From positions 1,536,846,782 through 1,536,910,781 of the forward strand of contig NC_090444.1 in NCBI RefSeq assembly GCF_031143425.1: DNA of 64,000 bases, given 5' to 3'. Shown here piece by piece: positions 35,450 through 47,820 of the stretch; the stretch's first letter is position 1, and each line of letters opens with the position of its first letter. The position numbers and the translations under genes were made by a program. Source of the DNA: Pleurodeles waltl (taxonomy: Eukaryota > Chordata > Amphibia > Caudata > Salamandridae). Below the pieces are notes generated by a model. That model was not told the origin of the DNA. It worked only from the letters and a program-made list of their open reading frames with translations, and searched no databases.

Positions 35450-35520
35450 TTCTCATTAATTAATTTATTTATTTTGAACACTTATATAGTGCAAACTCGA
35501 TCAGAGGAATGCTTTAAATG
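35450..35520 (-). mobile_element. Possible LINE 3' tail
   Basis: On the minus strand it reads 'gagtttgcactatataagtg' followed by an AATAAATAAATTAATTAATG tail, which resembles the end of the LINE at 25137. Only about 70 bases are recognisable. Confidence 0.4.
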
Positions 35521-35634
35521 AGTGCCACTTACGTACAAGTTTAACAATTGAAAAATACACAAACTGGCACATTTTAAACAGACAAAAACACAGAAATCCA
35601 CAACTCTGCTCTCCCGGCACAGAGGGGGAGCTGA

Positions 35635-36638
35635 TACTACAATATTCACTGCCCTTAGGGAAACTGCCTCCATAATGCTATGAGGGACATTTCCTTTGCA
35701 AAACATTTTTGCCCATAACTCAGACAGTGGTGGCCCTATGACAATGGTACCACCACCAAAACATTCAGAAAGATATACGTTTTCGGTCTCTAGGTCCCCC
35801 CACTAGGTTGGGGGGCAAAAATAGTAATCTCTCTCATCATTCAGTGTGTTTTTAAGCTCTTGCATGGTTGGAACTGTTGTTTTACAGCTGGGAGTAGTTT
35901 GTGGATTTTTAAGGGTCTTGTTTGTAATATTATTGCAGTATGCCTCCTAGGCCTGAAAGTGTGTAAGGCACTACAACCTCAAGGGGCTTAATATATGGTT
36001 ACACTGCATTACGTTCTGCCATTCTGTTTTCATGTGGTTATGCTCTCTAGGGGTTGACTATATGGTTACAAGACCATGTTTCTTCCAAATGCTATTTTTA
36101 TTATGGTGTTCTCTAGGGGCTGTTCTGAGCATTACAGTCAAGATACTACAATATTCGCTATACTCTGAAACTCGCCTCATAATGCTTTGTGGGACATTCC
36201 TTTTACAAAACATTTTTGCCCATAACTCACCATGTGGTGGTCTTAGGTCAATGGGACCGCCATCAAAACGTTCAGCACGATATGCTCTTTCTCTCTAGGT
36301 CATCACTAGGTTGGGGGTTCCCAAAATAATAACCTCTCCCACCATTAAGTGTCTTTAAAAGCTGTCTCATGGCTTGAACATTTGCAGCTGGAAGTAGTTT
36401 GTGTTTTAAGAGTCTTGCTTGTAATAATATTTTAGTAGGCCTGCTAGGCTCAAAAAATGTGTAATGCACTACGCCCTCCAGGGGATGAATATATGGTTAC
36501 ACTGCATTGCTTTATGCAATTCTCTTTTCATGTGGTCATGCCCTCTTGGGGCTGACTATATGGTTACATGACCATGTTTCTTCAAAGTGCTATTTTTATT
36601 GTGGTGCCCTGTATTGGTTGTTCTAAGCATTACAGTCT
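35635..36638. repeat. Tandem duplication, unit about 509 bp
   Basis: Unit one (35635-36143) and unit two (36144-36638) both begin 'tactacaatattc' and carry the same ordered blocks: 'aaacatttttgcccataact', a 'caatggtaccaccaccaaaa'/'caatgggaccgccatcaaaa' block, 'ctaggttgggggg', 'gcattac' and 'tatggttac'. Similarity runs to the end of each unit. Nothing in it codes. Confidence 0.85.
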
Positions 36639-37781
36639 AATGCCAAATGTATGAAGGAGGACTGCACAAACGCAAAGTTTATTTCTGATAAAGGTTTTTA
36701 TTGGGTTTGCATGATGGTTGTATATGTTGTATTGATCTCTCCTTAGTGCAATTATGACCATGATTCATGCCAACTTAACATTCCTTATTCTATGACTGTT
36801 TGAACACTATTGATATGTTTGGGTGACCCTTCTAGGGACTCCCCAGTGGTTGCACAATGTCAGCTATGGTATGTTCCATCTGCCAATGTAATGCACTGAA
36901 TGGCTTAATACTTATAAGGTCCAAATGGCGAGACCTATTGGCTGTGCCAATGCTTGTTTTTTTTTTATTATTTTGTTTTTTTTATTAGCACCACACAGCA
37001 CTTGCCTGCAGTCATTGGCAGCAGTATGCAAGAGGCAGGGTGGGGACTCCTGCCCACATACATATAGTCCTGCATCTGTTGCCCACTGCCCTGCATTGCC
37101 TAATAATTGGCTCATTAGCTCTCATACTGGTCATGCACTCATTTTTTGCCAATCACCAAAATTGCAATAGACCTATAGCCTAATCTAAAAGTGAAAGATG
37201 TTACAATGGCCGAAGGAGACTGGCAAAAGGTCATCAATGGCTCTAATTGTCCTGATAAATTGTTTTTGGCTGCTGCAGATTGAAAGGTGATTTTATTTAT
37301 TTCATAGGTTTTAACATGTTGGTCATTTAGCACAGTACATTCTTCTAAATGAAATTACCGCAATTTACACCTCCTTTTTCTTCTATCTGTTAATGACTAT
37401 ATGCCAGTAAATGTTATCATTGTGTAAAACTTAATACTATCTTGAGATGATCGTTGCGGTATGCTTTTCGATGCTCCTAGAAAGGCATTTATATGCTGCT
37501 CTAAAGCACTAAATGTTTGCCTCGTCAAATACTGCAATTGCTGAAGTACACAAACTGAGAAATGTATAGCTTTTTAAACTCATACAAATGTAGATGTGAC
37601 TTAAACTTTAATACTTATTCACTTCAAAATAGAGTCATTCTGACTTTTATTATGAACTATTTTTAGAAATTATGGATTTCTGTTGATATGTTTTTTGAGC
37701 AGTGCTTGTTTATTTCTTCTCTTATATCCTGCAAGATAATTCTAAAATTAATATTTTGCTAGAACTATTCATCCTCCACAT
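36639..37781. other. Unassigned AT-rich DNA
   Basis: A T-rich run lies at 36957-36982. No gene recognised. Confidence 0.45.
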
Positions 37782-38131
37782 CAGAGCTTAATTTGTAAAT
37801 AAAAAGGTGCCGGTGCTCAAAGCTCTACTCTGAAACATGCGGCTGCTGCAATTAAAAGTGGTAGCACATAATAGTGAGGCAGCGTAATCCTGAAGCCGAC
37901 TCGGGCCTCTTCAGTCCATTTACAGTCACTCACTGCCCATTCAGCTCACTCTGTCAGCTTCCTGCTTTTCCCCTTTCTGACGCTTTTTCGTTTTACTCTT
38001 CCTCCGTCTTTCCCACATGTCTTTTGCTCGCAGTAAATGCTTGAGGCAGAAAACTAAGCGCCGGTCCTCAGAAATAAGTGCTGGTGCTCAGCACTGGAAA
38101 CAACAAGCACAAATTAAGCACTGCTCCACAT
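37774..38131. mobile_element. hAT-type non-autonomous transposon with 8-bp TSD
   Basis: The element itself is 37782-38123 (342 bp). It starts CAGAGCTTAATTTGT and ends, inverted, CAGTGCTTAATTTGT. A perfect 8-bp duplication CTCCACAT lies on each side (37774-37781 and 38124-38131). CAG-type ends plus an 8-bp duplication are diagnostic of the hAT superfamily. There is an inner inverted pair of 'ggtgccggtgctc' and 'gagcaccagcac'-like blocks. No coding capacity. Confidence 0.9.
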
Positions 38132-39356
38132 CAATGTAAAAAGCATTGTGGGTGAATTTAGACATTGTTATTAACTGAAGTTGGTTTCACGTGCTGTACC
38201 TGTAGAATGAAGATAAATAATTTCATGAAGATAAGAGACCAACGAATAAGTTCTTAAATCTGCATCGGCCATGCTATCTTTACCCACTTAATTGCAAGTC
38301 CTGTATTTTTTTGCTTCTTGGGTTTTTATTGCTGTACCTTAAATGTATTCATTGAGCTTTAGACAGGTAGATTCTCATGTTAGCTTACGTTTTAAGAATA
38401 GTCTTTCAATCTGGTCTGTAAGTGTAGTTGAGTAAGTTTCTGGCGTGATAAGGAAATATTAGCCCTATGTATTTTACTTTAGATATCAGACTGCCCCCTT
38501 CACCTTCTTTGACATTCTAGCACATGACTTTAGTGTAGTTCTCACTCTTTATATATCCAGTATGGTCTCTAATGTTTGTGCAACCATCATTTTGGCTTAT
38601 CAGGACAATAAGGTAAATACAATGTGTGCGTGTGAAATAAAAACATGAGGGGACTATATAAAAAGTAGGCTACGCTTATGCCAAAGGTTCAAGATACAAG
38701 GTAAATAGAGGGGGGCAGCAAAAGCTAAGCTTTATACTAGATCTTGAACGTTTACAATGTAGCCGAGTTTCCACTAGAAAGTCCAATGTGGAAACCCACT
38801 ATCATCTGCAGTATATCCACAAACTGGCCATCCTATGCAATCAAATGTATTTTTATATCAATGATGGCCACAGCTCATGGAGCTATTTGGTGTTTTCCAA
38901 TTAGAATGCAAGATACATATTTTACACTACAGACATCACCCAATACATTCCTGTTGATCTTCGCGCACTGGACCATCCACAAGTGAATCTAGCCCAATTG
39001 TATGTCTTTGCAATCATTTAGTTGTACGTGCCCGAAGTGCATTATTCTTGCCTATGACTTCCTACTGACCAACCGATCTAGGCTTCTGTAAATGGATTAA
39101 AGGGACGGTTTCCACATTCGTTAAGAAGTATTTATTATACGATTTACTAATGGTTGTGATAGGAGGGATGCACAAATGCACATTACTGGATACATTTTTG
39201 GCAGCTGGAATATTTACAGAATTATTCCGTAGTAAATCTGCAGAAACAAATACAGAGGCCTATTGTCAAAATCATATGTGCTTAGTCAGAAAAAGGGGAT
39301 GGATAACTTTGGGGGTTACTGGTAGAAAAAGAGTGAGAAATGTTTATGACCCCTGA
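38132..39356. other. Unassigned AT-rich DNA
   Basis: No gene or repeat boundary recognised. Confidence 0.45.
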
Positions 39357-41066
39357 AGGAAAATGTCTATTTTTGCATGGCCACTCCCGTTATTTTGGAC
39401 TGACACTACTCATTTTTTGCTGGTACTCAGCTAACCAGGCCGCAGGACATATGCTCTGACCCCTAAACCATATCAAATTGGCTATACACTTATACTCCTA
39501 ATTGGTATCTTTAACTTTCCTATGTACCTCTGGTATATGGTACACAGTGTACCCGGGTCCTGTTACTTAAATGTCACTAGTGGACTTCAGCACATATTGT
39601 GCCACCGCTACAGTGACAATGCAAAAAACAATTGGAGGTCTGCTACCAGTAAATTAGTTGTGCAGATTTAAACTACAAATTCAACCTGACAAAATAACCC
39701 CTCTTGACAGGCCTAACCCTTCATTTTAAATATTATTAAGTCTCCACTATGTAATCCTTAAATGCTCTTAAGGCAGGATGCATGATATTTAAAAGAAGGA
39801 CATGTAATAGTTTAGTGGTAAACATGTCCTTACAGTGGGAATTTCACTGTAGCAGCATTAGGCGCTCCATGGAAAAGCATTGGGATATTTTATTGAAGTT
39901 AACAAAGTTATCTCTGCCTAGGAACCGGATAAAACGTTTATTCTTGGATATTTTAAAATATTTATTACATGTCCAATTCATTGTTGAAGTCACATTTGCA
40001 GCAACATTTCACAGAAGCTACTTTCAAAAAGTGACCTTTAGCCTGCCTGAAGCCTCTAGAAGATTACCCGAGCTTCCAAATGTTACTTAGAAACTGAATG
40101 ACTCCTGTTTAGGAGTGAATTGACTCCCAGAGCTGAGAAAAAGACTTTGGGTGTAGGGAGAAATTGACATTTGTGTGACAGAATGGCACGTGGGCCATTC
40201 CAAGCCCATTACATATCTTCAGAGGGTGCCTACTCTGTCACAGGAAGATCTTGCTGTCACCTAGGCCTGCCTCCCTTTTGTCTAACTAATCAGACAGGCA
40301 CCCATCACAGATGGAGGGGAGCTTTCCCCATAACCCATTTTGAGTGCCCAAAGGAGAGCTTTCTCATTTGCCTGGCCACACATTTAGGGTGGGTACAGAA
40401 CTTTTGCACAAGGAAAGAACGGTTTTGCCATCTTCGTTTTAGGTAAAGAGGGGCAATGTTGGACTGTTTGCAGTAGGGCACACAGGAACTGCTGCAACAA
40501 TGGGTAGGGTAACCCCAAGAACTTTTTCTCCCTATTGGTTATGGAGGGGCCAGGACTCAACTCCCACTTACAGGCTAGTGTAACTTACGCAAATGCAGCA
40601 CCTCCAGGGCAACCTCGTCAGAACACTACAGTACATGTGAAGGATGGAAGAAGTACTGCACATGCTGTTGTGACCTGTGAGGAGAAACTGAAGGGCTGGA
40701 CCAGCTCCCACTTGTACGAAGGACAAAGAAGTGTATGTTAAGGATCAGTTGGCTGACCTCCTGTCAAGCCTCAGGGGCAGAAAATCTGCAAGAAGCCCAC
40801 CTTGCTGAAGGAACTCAGGTGACCGGTTTGTATAGGCCCCTGCTGGTGGCTTCTGTGGAGTGAGTCCTGACTCTCAAATGCTGTTCGTAAGGGCCTCTAA
40901 CCCTAGACTAGGGTCAAAGTGAATTCCTCCCGCCTAACCTTAAAACCTGGGACTTTAAAACATTTTAATTTTCCTAAGTTAAGCCTTTCTGCTTTATGTC
41001 ACAGCTATGAGTGGTTGAGCTCAGGTTTAAATTCCTGAAACCTTAATTGAACCTAACAGGAATAGT
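39357..41066 (+). repeat. Diverged long LTR copy
   Basis: It follows the internal order of the 21048 LTR: an early 'tattttggactgacactact' region, 'aattggtatctttaactttc', 'aaatgtcactagtggacttc', 'aacccctcttgacaggccta', 'cttacagtgggaatttcact' and later 'ggaaggatggaagaag'-like and gagctcagg blocks. Both termini are weak (last recognisable bases near 'ttgaacctaac'). Multiple substitutions suggest an old copy. Confidence 0.5.
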
Positions 41067-42915
41067 GCCATTAATATTGGTCATAGACTGCCATCCACCC
41101 CAACTAATGATACACTTTATCACCACCCGTTACTAGTTTTTTCTGTAAGTATAACTCCTCAGGGTAAAGTAAATTAAGAAAGACTGATTTCAAATGTTTA
41201 ACTTCAGAAATCTACATCAGTTTATCAATTTTAGCCATTTCTCAGATATCTTGAGACGTAGCATATTTACAGGTCATGGATTTTCATATTTACTACTACT
41301 ATCCTTTGCTTACTTCTGTGAATAGTTAACATGACAGAGGTTTTGTGTGGTTACTTGTGTGTAAAATGCAGATTAGCACATTTAACCGATGTACTAGCAG
41401 GAATGAAATAATACTAAGAAATACATTTTCTTATCCACTTATGAAATCAGGGGCTATTTCCACAACATGTTTACATGTGCCTTCCCCTCAGTTGTTTACA
41501 TCCACAACTGGGTGGAAGTAAATATTAGTGAGATTTGTGAATACCCACAATGTCCCAACCTTATGGCCATTCATCACCTTTCCAGTGGCTTCAAATTGCC
41601 TTTTCTTGGGAATGTCTATGTTCTCAATATGATCCGTAAACCTCTGACATTTGGAAATCTGTCCCATGTGTAGATGTAATTATCTGCAGGTCTAAATGTC
41701 TGAAGATTCCTAAGGCTATCCATATCCATTGTGGTGAACTGGGACATGATGCCTTATGGAAACAATATTGCCTTAAAGAACACAAAGTTTTGAGAAAGAG
41801 AGACGGGGATTGTCTGGAAACATAGCTATGATGCAGTTAGAGAATTTCAGCATTCACTATAGGTCTAGTTAAAAATTGTTGTTTTGATGGCCTTGAAGCC
41901 AAAATGCTGTAGGAGCAGACAATAGAAGAGAACCTGCACCTGGTACTTTATTTATTTGTTTATTTATTTAGTTATTTTCCATAGTTTGATAATTACTGAA
42001 TCTGTGGGGGATACCATTTTATAACTGAGGAACCAGTTGTCTTAATTTTTAATGATTTATCACCTCCATCAATCCTCTTAAATCAAGGCAGCTTCAGCAG
42101 CTGTTGTTTAGATTTTAGGCCTTTTTTGGATGTGTACAGATTGGTGATCTTGGATGGATATTTGTTGCCTGTTTGATAATAACCGCAATAAACTATGCAG
42201 AGGAACTTGTCCTGAATTTGTTTTATCACCTTAAGCCAGTGAAGATCTCAACATGCTTCTAAAACATGATCAAAGTATCTAAGTCCACAATAAACTGTTT
42301 TCAATGTTTTGAAACCTCTACATTTTCCGTGTTGTGTTTAGTGGGAGTCCTGGATAAACAGAAATGCCGAAACCATGGCGGCAGAGTATGCATGCTTCTA
42401 CCGCAAATTGCAGGTGATGTTTTTTTCCTCATCCTGGTCTAATATTGGAAGAAATATGTGGATAATATGTAAAACATATTTGCTAATTACTTCAAAGCCC
42501 AAGAGGTCTAGGGCCTTATGCTGTATTGCTATGACAGAAGACAAATCGTAGTTTCCTTATGTTCTTCAGTGACAAAATCATCTGTTCACACTACTGCTCC
42601 GGTCTCCAAAAAGGGCCTCAATTGTCAAAGACTGCTTTGATGAGATCCCATTCCCCTGAATTTCAGCTCACATCACATCAGCAAAAGATTGTTGGTAACG
42701 CAGCACAATAAAATGCAGTTAACGTAAGGTATTTTTGTCTACTATAGAATACATTGTACTGAGATTCTCTGCACTGAATCTATGTACGTAGTTAGCCCCA
42801 GACCTCCTCCTCATTAGCAATGCCTTGGACTTCATTTCATTACCTACATTCTTTTAAAATCTATGACTTTTAGTAAGACCGCATGATTATGCCATTTTAA
42901 TAGGAATCATGCTGT
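41067..42915. other. Unassigned AT-rich DNA
   Basis: A TTTA-rich low-complexity run lies at about 41946-41975. No coding homology seen. Confidence 0.45.
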
Positions 42916-43377
42916 GGTTTTATAGTTAGTGCAGTATAACAACTTTAAAGCATTGTTTTATCACTTACACCAATGTAATATTTTGCTTATTTACACACTG
43001 ATCCCCCACTCCAGCACCCCCTAAGTGTGATTTTAATCAGGAGCCACATGGCAGTGTTACTATTCTGGGACTGGAGCACAACCCACCAACCTTGACAGCA
43101 CACATATAAATGCCCAGCCAGCTATCCATTTTAGGGACTGGGTATCGGTTTTATAGTGAGTACAGTATAATAACGTTAAAGCATTGTTTTATCACTTACA
43201 CCAATTTCATATTTTGCTTATTTACACACTGACCCACTCCAGCACCCCCTAAGTGTGATTTTAATCAGGAGCACACATGGCAGTGTTACTATTCTGGGAC
43301 TGGAGCACAATTTACAAACCTTGACAGGACACATATAAATGCCCAGCCAGCTATCCATTTTTGTGACTGGGCTTCGG
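42916..43377. repeat. Tandem duplication, unit 231 bp
   Basis: 'ggttttatag' at 42916 recurs at 43147, and the two units agree over nearly their whole length ('gcattgttttatcacttaca', 'ccagcaccccctaagtgtga', 'tgcccagccagctatccatt'). Divergence is low, so the duplication looks recent. Confidence 0.9.
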
Positions 43378-43688
43378 TCTTGCGTCATACATCCAATAAA
43401 TATACTGCCCACAGTATAACATAGTAGCAGAATGTCCTTGGTGGAAGCTTAAAAGAAAAAGGTGTGTTTATGGCCTCTAATGGTAATGAGGTGCAGTAGC
43501 TGCATGCATGCCATAGCTGCACGTGTGTCACTTTAGTTTGTGATGTTCAGTATTTAAAGATCAGTCACATGCATGGGTCGACCACTAAACTATAGCATGA
43601 AAATGCCACAAGAAAACACATAAAAATATAGAGAAAGAGAAAACATTAGAAAATCAGCAAAGATCAAGGCGTGGTCCAAGTGCCAACC

Positions 43689-43701
43689 AAGATGGTGGCG
43701 C
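43689..43701 (+). promoter_or_regulatory. YY1-like AAGATGG motif at LINE 5' end
   Basis: CCAAGATGGTGGC lies about 23 bases from the 5' end of the element. Mammalian L1 has a YY1 site (AAGATGGC) near its 5' end that directs accurate transcription start. The match here is by sequence and position only. Confidence 0.4.
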
Positions 43702-45050
43702 TGTGCTGCGCTCCAAAACAGGCGGCAGCCTTTTTTATTCACAAGACCCTCCGACGCTTGCCTGACAGACATGGGTCTCCTCCTGAAATCCCAGTGAGTC
43801 GCAGGAGACAATTTTAGGCTTATATAACTTTGGCTTTGAGTGCAGCTGGCCCGGGGGATTTTTTCACACAGTGAGAGGTCGCATCTGCAATTTTGACAGC
43901 AGTGGCACGTTTCCTCGCAGAACTCCGAATTCAGGACTATTGCACTTTGTTATAACGCTCAGCTGCGCATACTAATGTTATCTTCAGCCTGGCCTCCACT
44001 TAATGAGTATTCCTAATAGAAGAGAATTTCATTATTTTCAGTACAAGGCAATCTTTTGGAAAATTGTCTTTTTATTCATCAAAATGTTGCCTCATCACAG
44101 CGCTTCCCTTAGCTTTCCTTCACTGATCCCTGGATTATATCACGGACTACCAAATTCTAATGTGATAATCGTTCAAATGCTTTCATGATCGACACGTAAT
44201 ATTCTGAGCCTTTTTTGTGTTTTTATCAGTTCTTTGGCTCATTAATTTGTTCCTCTTAAAATAATTATATTCTTCATATAATATTTAGTGACTTTGAATT
44301 CAATACTCAAGATTATTTCAGTCATAGTGCCCATGTTTCTGGTCTTCAATTTATAGTAAACACCTCAAGTGTGTTTTTTATTAAATTTTTATCTCTGAAG
44401 CTTGTGGAGATTCCGCAGCTCCCTGGAATTCCTCCCCGTTTTTTTCTCAGGCTTTTACTCTATATGGGGAAAATAAGAAACCTTACACTTTCTAATACTT
44501 CCAACAATGTTATTCTGTCAGACTCAGATTCTACTCACAATGATATGGATGATGCTACTCCACATACAATTGACTGTCATTCAGGTACCATCCCCAAAAC
44601 TTACTACCTAAGTAAATTGCTGATGGGATCAAACAAAAGACCTAAAAAAGATCCTCTATCTCCATTGAGATCCACACCAGCATCTATGGATGTGATTCTT
44701 GAGGAATTTCAAGTGTTGATACCTTTTATGGAAGAGACTACTAAAATGTTGCAACATTTGGATTATATATAGTCTTATCTGGAATCACGAATCTTAACGG
44801 TGGAACCGAAAACAGAAGGTTTTCTGCTTGCAGCTTCATGTATCTCTCATCTGAAGTCAGAAATCTCTTCTCAAAAAACACACAAAGGATCTTGAAAAGT
44901 GGAATCGCAGAAATAACCTACTGCAGAACTCCCAAGGCTCAAATCCAACTGTCTGCTTCCAGTCTTTTCTGCCAAAGTTCCTTGATATGTCTACTGCTAC
45001 TCCATTTTACATACAAAGAGCACATAGGCTTAGTCCCAGAGATTCTACAA

Positions 45051-45777
45051 AACCACAAGGGGAAACACCAGGAACAACAAGTTCTAAACCACAAAGTTGT
45101 GGAAAACGAAAGCGAAACACCGCTTTCGTTTTCCACAACTTCCTTGTTTTAGGGCCCTAACCACGCATGTGTGAACCACGTGCATGCGTGGTTAAGGCAC
45201 AGAAGAAGGGAGTCGACACGGTCAAGGAGGAGGTAAGTTGGGCTGAGACTGGGGCTGTTTTTTTGGGGGTGGGGTGGGGGCTCGGGGTGATTAGGGCTTA
45301 GGGGAGGTGGGGTCAGGGTTTAGGTTTTGGGGGTGGGGTGGGGGTTTGGGGTGCTTTAGGTTTTAGGGGTGGGGTGGGGACTCGGGGTATTTTTAGTTGG
45401 TGGGGTGGGGGGCTTGGGGTGATTAGGGTTTAGGGGCGAGGAGGGGGGGTCAGGGTTTAGGTTTTAGGGGTGGGTTGAGGGTTGGGGTGCTTTAGGCTTT
45501 AGGGGGGGATGGAGTTGTAATTTTGGGGGTTGGGGTGGTTGTGGGGGTGGGGGAGTTGCAGTAATTTTTAGGGGTGGGGGTAAGGGGGACGCATGCTGGA
45601 ACCGTGCATGCTGATCATTAATGCCTTTACCAGGAATGCCTTTACAACAAAAAAATCGTAGTTAAGGCATTCGTGGTAAATGCATTAGTGATAATAACGA
45701 GGTCGTTGTTTCGACCTCGTTGTTGAGGCATGGGTGGTTGAAGCACTCGTTGTTTCAACATATAACCAACCACAAGG
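45051..45777. mobile_element. 707-bp element inside LINE ORF1, 10-bp direct repeats
   Basis: AACCACAAGG occurs at 45051-45060 and again at 45768-45777, bracketing 45061-45767. Removing the insert and one copy restores the ORF1 reading frame, so this is a true insertion with a duplicated target of 8-10 bp. Inside are two hairpins: gttgtggaaaacgaaagcg with its inverse (about 45091-45132), and aacaacgaggtcg with its inverse near 45698-45724. A G-rich tract lies between them. Clear terminal inverted repeats are not visible, so the class (hAT, Mutator-like or other) is open. No coding capacity. Confidence 0.8.
45243..45590. repeat. G-rich minisatellite with TTAGGG-like units
   Basis: Irregular tandem units of 'gggtttaggttttaggggt' and 'ggggtggggtgggggctcgg' type fill about 350 bp with strong strand asymmetry. 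Many runs of four or more G suggest quadruplex potential on the plus strand. Confidence 0.85.
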
Positions 45778-46584
45778 AGTGTTTTTATTCTTTTTGCAAT
45801 ATACTGACTTGTAAGTTACGTCGGCAGTCAAAGCCAAAAAAAAAATTTGCGGGCAGACCATAGATTGTTCTTCTCTCTAGATGTGGCCAAAGTTACTGCA
45901 AATTGCCATAAACAATTCCTGGGCATGCACCCTCAGTTGGGAGCTATGAACGTTAGATTTGGTCTCATTCATCCATGCCTATTTAAAGGGACATAGAAAG
46001 CAAAGACAATGACCTATGGAAAACCTGCTGCAGTTAAGAGTTTTCTCCAACAACACGGAGCCGATGATATGGACACTTCAAGAATTACTTGAATGTTGTG
46101 TTGTTTCTACTTCTTGTTTTTGAAGTATTTGAGTAATAGTTTCATTTTATATCTAATTGTTATGATGCTTTTTTCTTGCTAGAACAAATTTTAGTACTGC
46201 ATTGTCTTCTCGTCTTGTTCCTGTGAAGTCTCAATTTTATGTGCTGTCTCCACTCAAGTTGAAGCTACCCTACTACCCTGTGGAGTACAAGTGTTGTAGC
46301 TATCATATTCTGGTGTTGCCACCCTCCCTGTGTTTTAGGTATGTTCTTCAATCATCATTTGTCTGATTTGTACTGTTTTTTGGTTCTCAGTTTTGCTATT
46401 TCTTTACTTTTCTCTACAGTTACACTCCACATTATCTTCTTTCCTGTCTTCCATCCTATCACCCCTTTCTCATTTTCTTTCCTCATTAGGCAGAACTTGG
46501 ATTTCCTCCAATACTTGATTCTTATTCTTCTTAATCTTACTACTGTAGACATTTTAATTGTACATGCTATTGTTCCAATAATTC

Positions 46585-47560
46585 ATTCCAGGTTACCACA
46601 TGGAATATTAAAGGGTTAGGTAACCCTTTTAAGCAGCAGAGAGTGTTGTCCCATTTAGTGAAAATAAAAACAGATATTGCATTACTTCAGGAGACACACC
46701 TTTCTGAACCAGAGGTTACCAAGCTAAAGAGGTGTTGGGTAGGTAATGTGTTTGCTTTCCATGCTCTAGGAAAAAAATGGAGTATTGATTCTTGGCCACA
46801 AAAAGTTAAATGCTACTGTTATTAAGCAAGAAACTGATTCCGAAGGCTGCTGAATTATTGTTAAACATTTTGTTGATAAAATACCTTTAGCTATTTGTAA
46901 TGTAATTGGTCCAATCTTGGTTGACCGTACTTTTTGGAACAACATCTCAGATACATTACTCTTTTGTACTGAAGATTATATTATTTTTGGTAGTGACTGC
47001 AATTAAATCTATGATCCTGTATCTGATAGAAACTTAACAGTCAAATTTACTCACACTAAAATGCGCTGAAAAGTCAAATCTGCCATCAAATGTAAATTAT
47101 TAGTCGACATTTGAAGATTATGCCACCCGGTTCACCGGTAACACATTTTTTACTCAGCCCTGCATCACTCACAATCCTGCATAGACTATCACGTTCTTAG
47201 TAAATCATTAACTCAACATGTACTTCAATTTGATATAGAAGATATTTTAATATTAGACCATGAACCAGTATATTTGGACATTGATCTTATACCCTTTTCA
47301 CCACATCAAGTAGATGGTGCTTTAACAATTCACTACTTTTCAATACTAATTTCCCATCCCAATTTGAAGCCTTTGCTTCTAAATATTTTGTTATCATTTC
47401 TATACCTGATTCTTTTTTTGCTACGATATGGGATTCCTTTAAGCAGCAGCAAGAGGTTTTACAATAAATTTTGTCTCACAAAAGAAAACTTTTTGGAAGT
47501 CCAATCCAACCAATTACTCGATAAAATGGAAAACATTTCTACAGTTCTTTTATGTTATTG
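46585..47560 (+). pseudogene. L1-like ORF2: endonuclease domain remains
   Basis: Motifs of the apurinic endonuclease appear in order: TWNIKGLGNPFKQQR at 46598-46640, DIALLQETHLS at about 46673-46705 (the metal-binding glutamate), FGSDCN near 46985 (GDFN box), QSCIDYHVLSKSL near 47172 (SRIDYFL box) and ILDHEPVYL near 47252 (SDHAPV box). Stops after FGSDCN and several frameshifts break it. Sequence beyond (KRKLF-type, about 47490) fits the linker before RT, and then RT is absent, replaced by 3' untranslated sequence. The enzyme would nick target DNA to prime reverse transcription. Confidence 0.82.
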
Positions 47561-47804
47561 TTTTTCTAATTCATAAATTCCAGTTTCCTATTCTCTCTCA
47601 TTTGCCCTCCCCCCATATCCTTATGTATTTATGCAGGTTTTTACAACATAGTTTCTTGCATTCGTTCATGCTTATAAATATTTGTAGCAATATTATCTTA
47701 TGTTTGCATTCTATGCTCATTACTCTTGTTCTATTTTATTCACCTGACAAATTTAATTATTGTTTGGCTGTTTTTAATTGTTGTTCTTAGTAAAGTCGAA
47801 CATT

Positions 47805-47820
47805 AAAAAAAAAAAAAAAA
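47805..47820 (+). repeat. Poly(A) tail of the L1-like LINE
   Basis: A run of 16 A directly precedes the downstream target duplication. Confidence 0.9.

Larger units (their letters stand above)
44464..46090 (+). pseudogene. L1-like ORF1 (RNA-binding protein), interrupted
   Basis: ORF1 begins near MGKIRNLTLSNTSNN at about 44464. A coiled-coil-type segment follows (SHLKSEISSQ), then in a shifted frame EKWNRRNNLL near 44890 (the RRNNLRI box) and YIQRAHRLSPRDS at 45009-45050 (the ERAHRL box of the RRM domain). After the inserted element (45061-45767) the frame resumes with a VFLFFLQY-type segment. It continues to LFFSLDVAKVTA near 45870, LGMHPQLGAMNVRFGLIHP and the end SFLQQHG near 46060, matching the C-terminal domain. 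Stops and frameshifts occur at 44770, near 44890 and elsewhere. The product would bind LINE RNA; this copy cannot. Confidence 0.8.

Noticed and set aside
45243..45590. Interstitial telomere repeat
   Set aside because: TTAGGG-like words are present but irregular, embedded in GGGGTGGGG units and not in head-to-tail (TTAGGG)n arrays.
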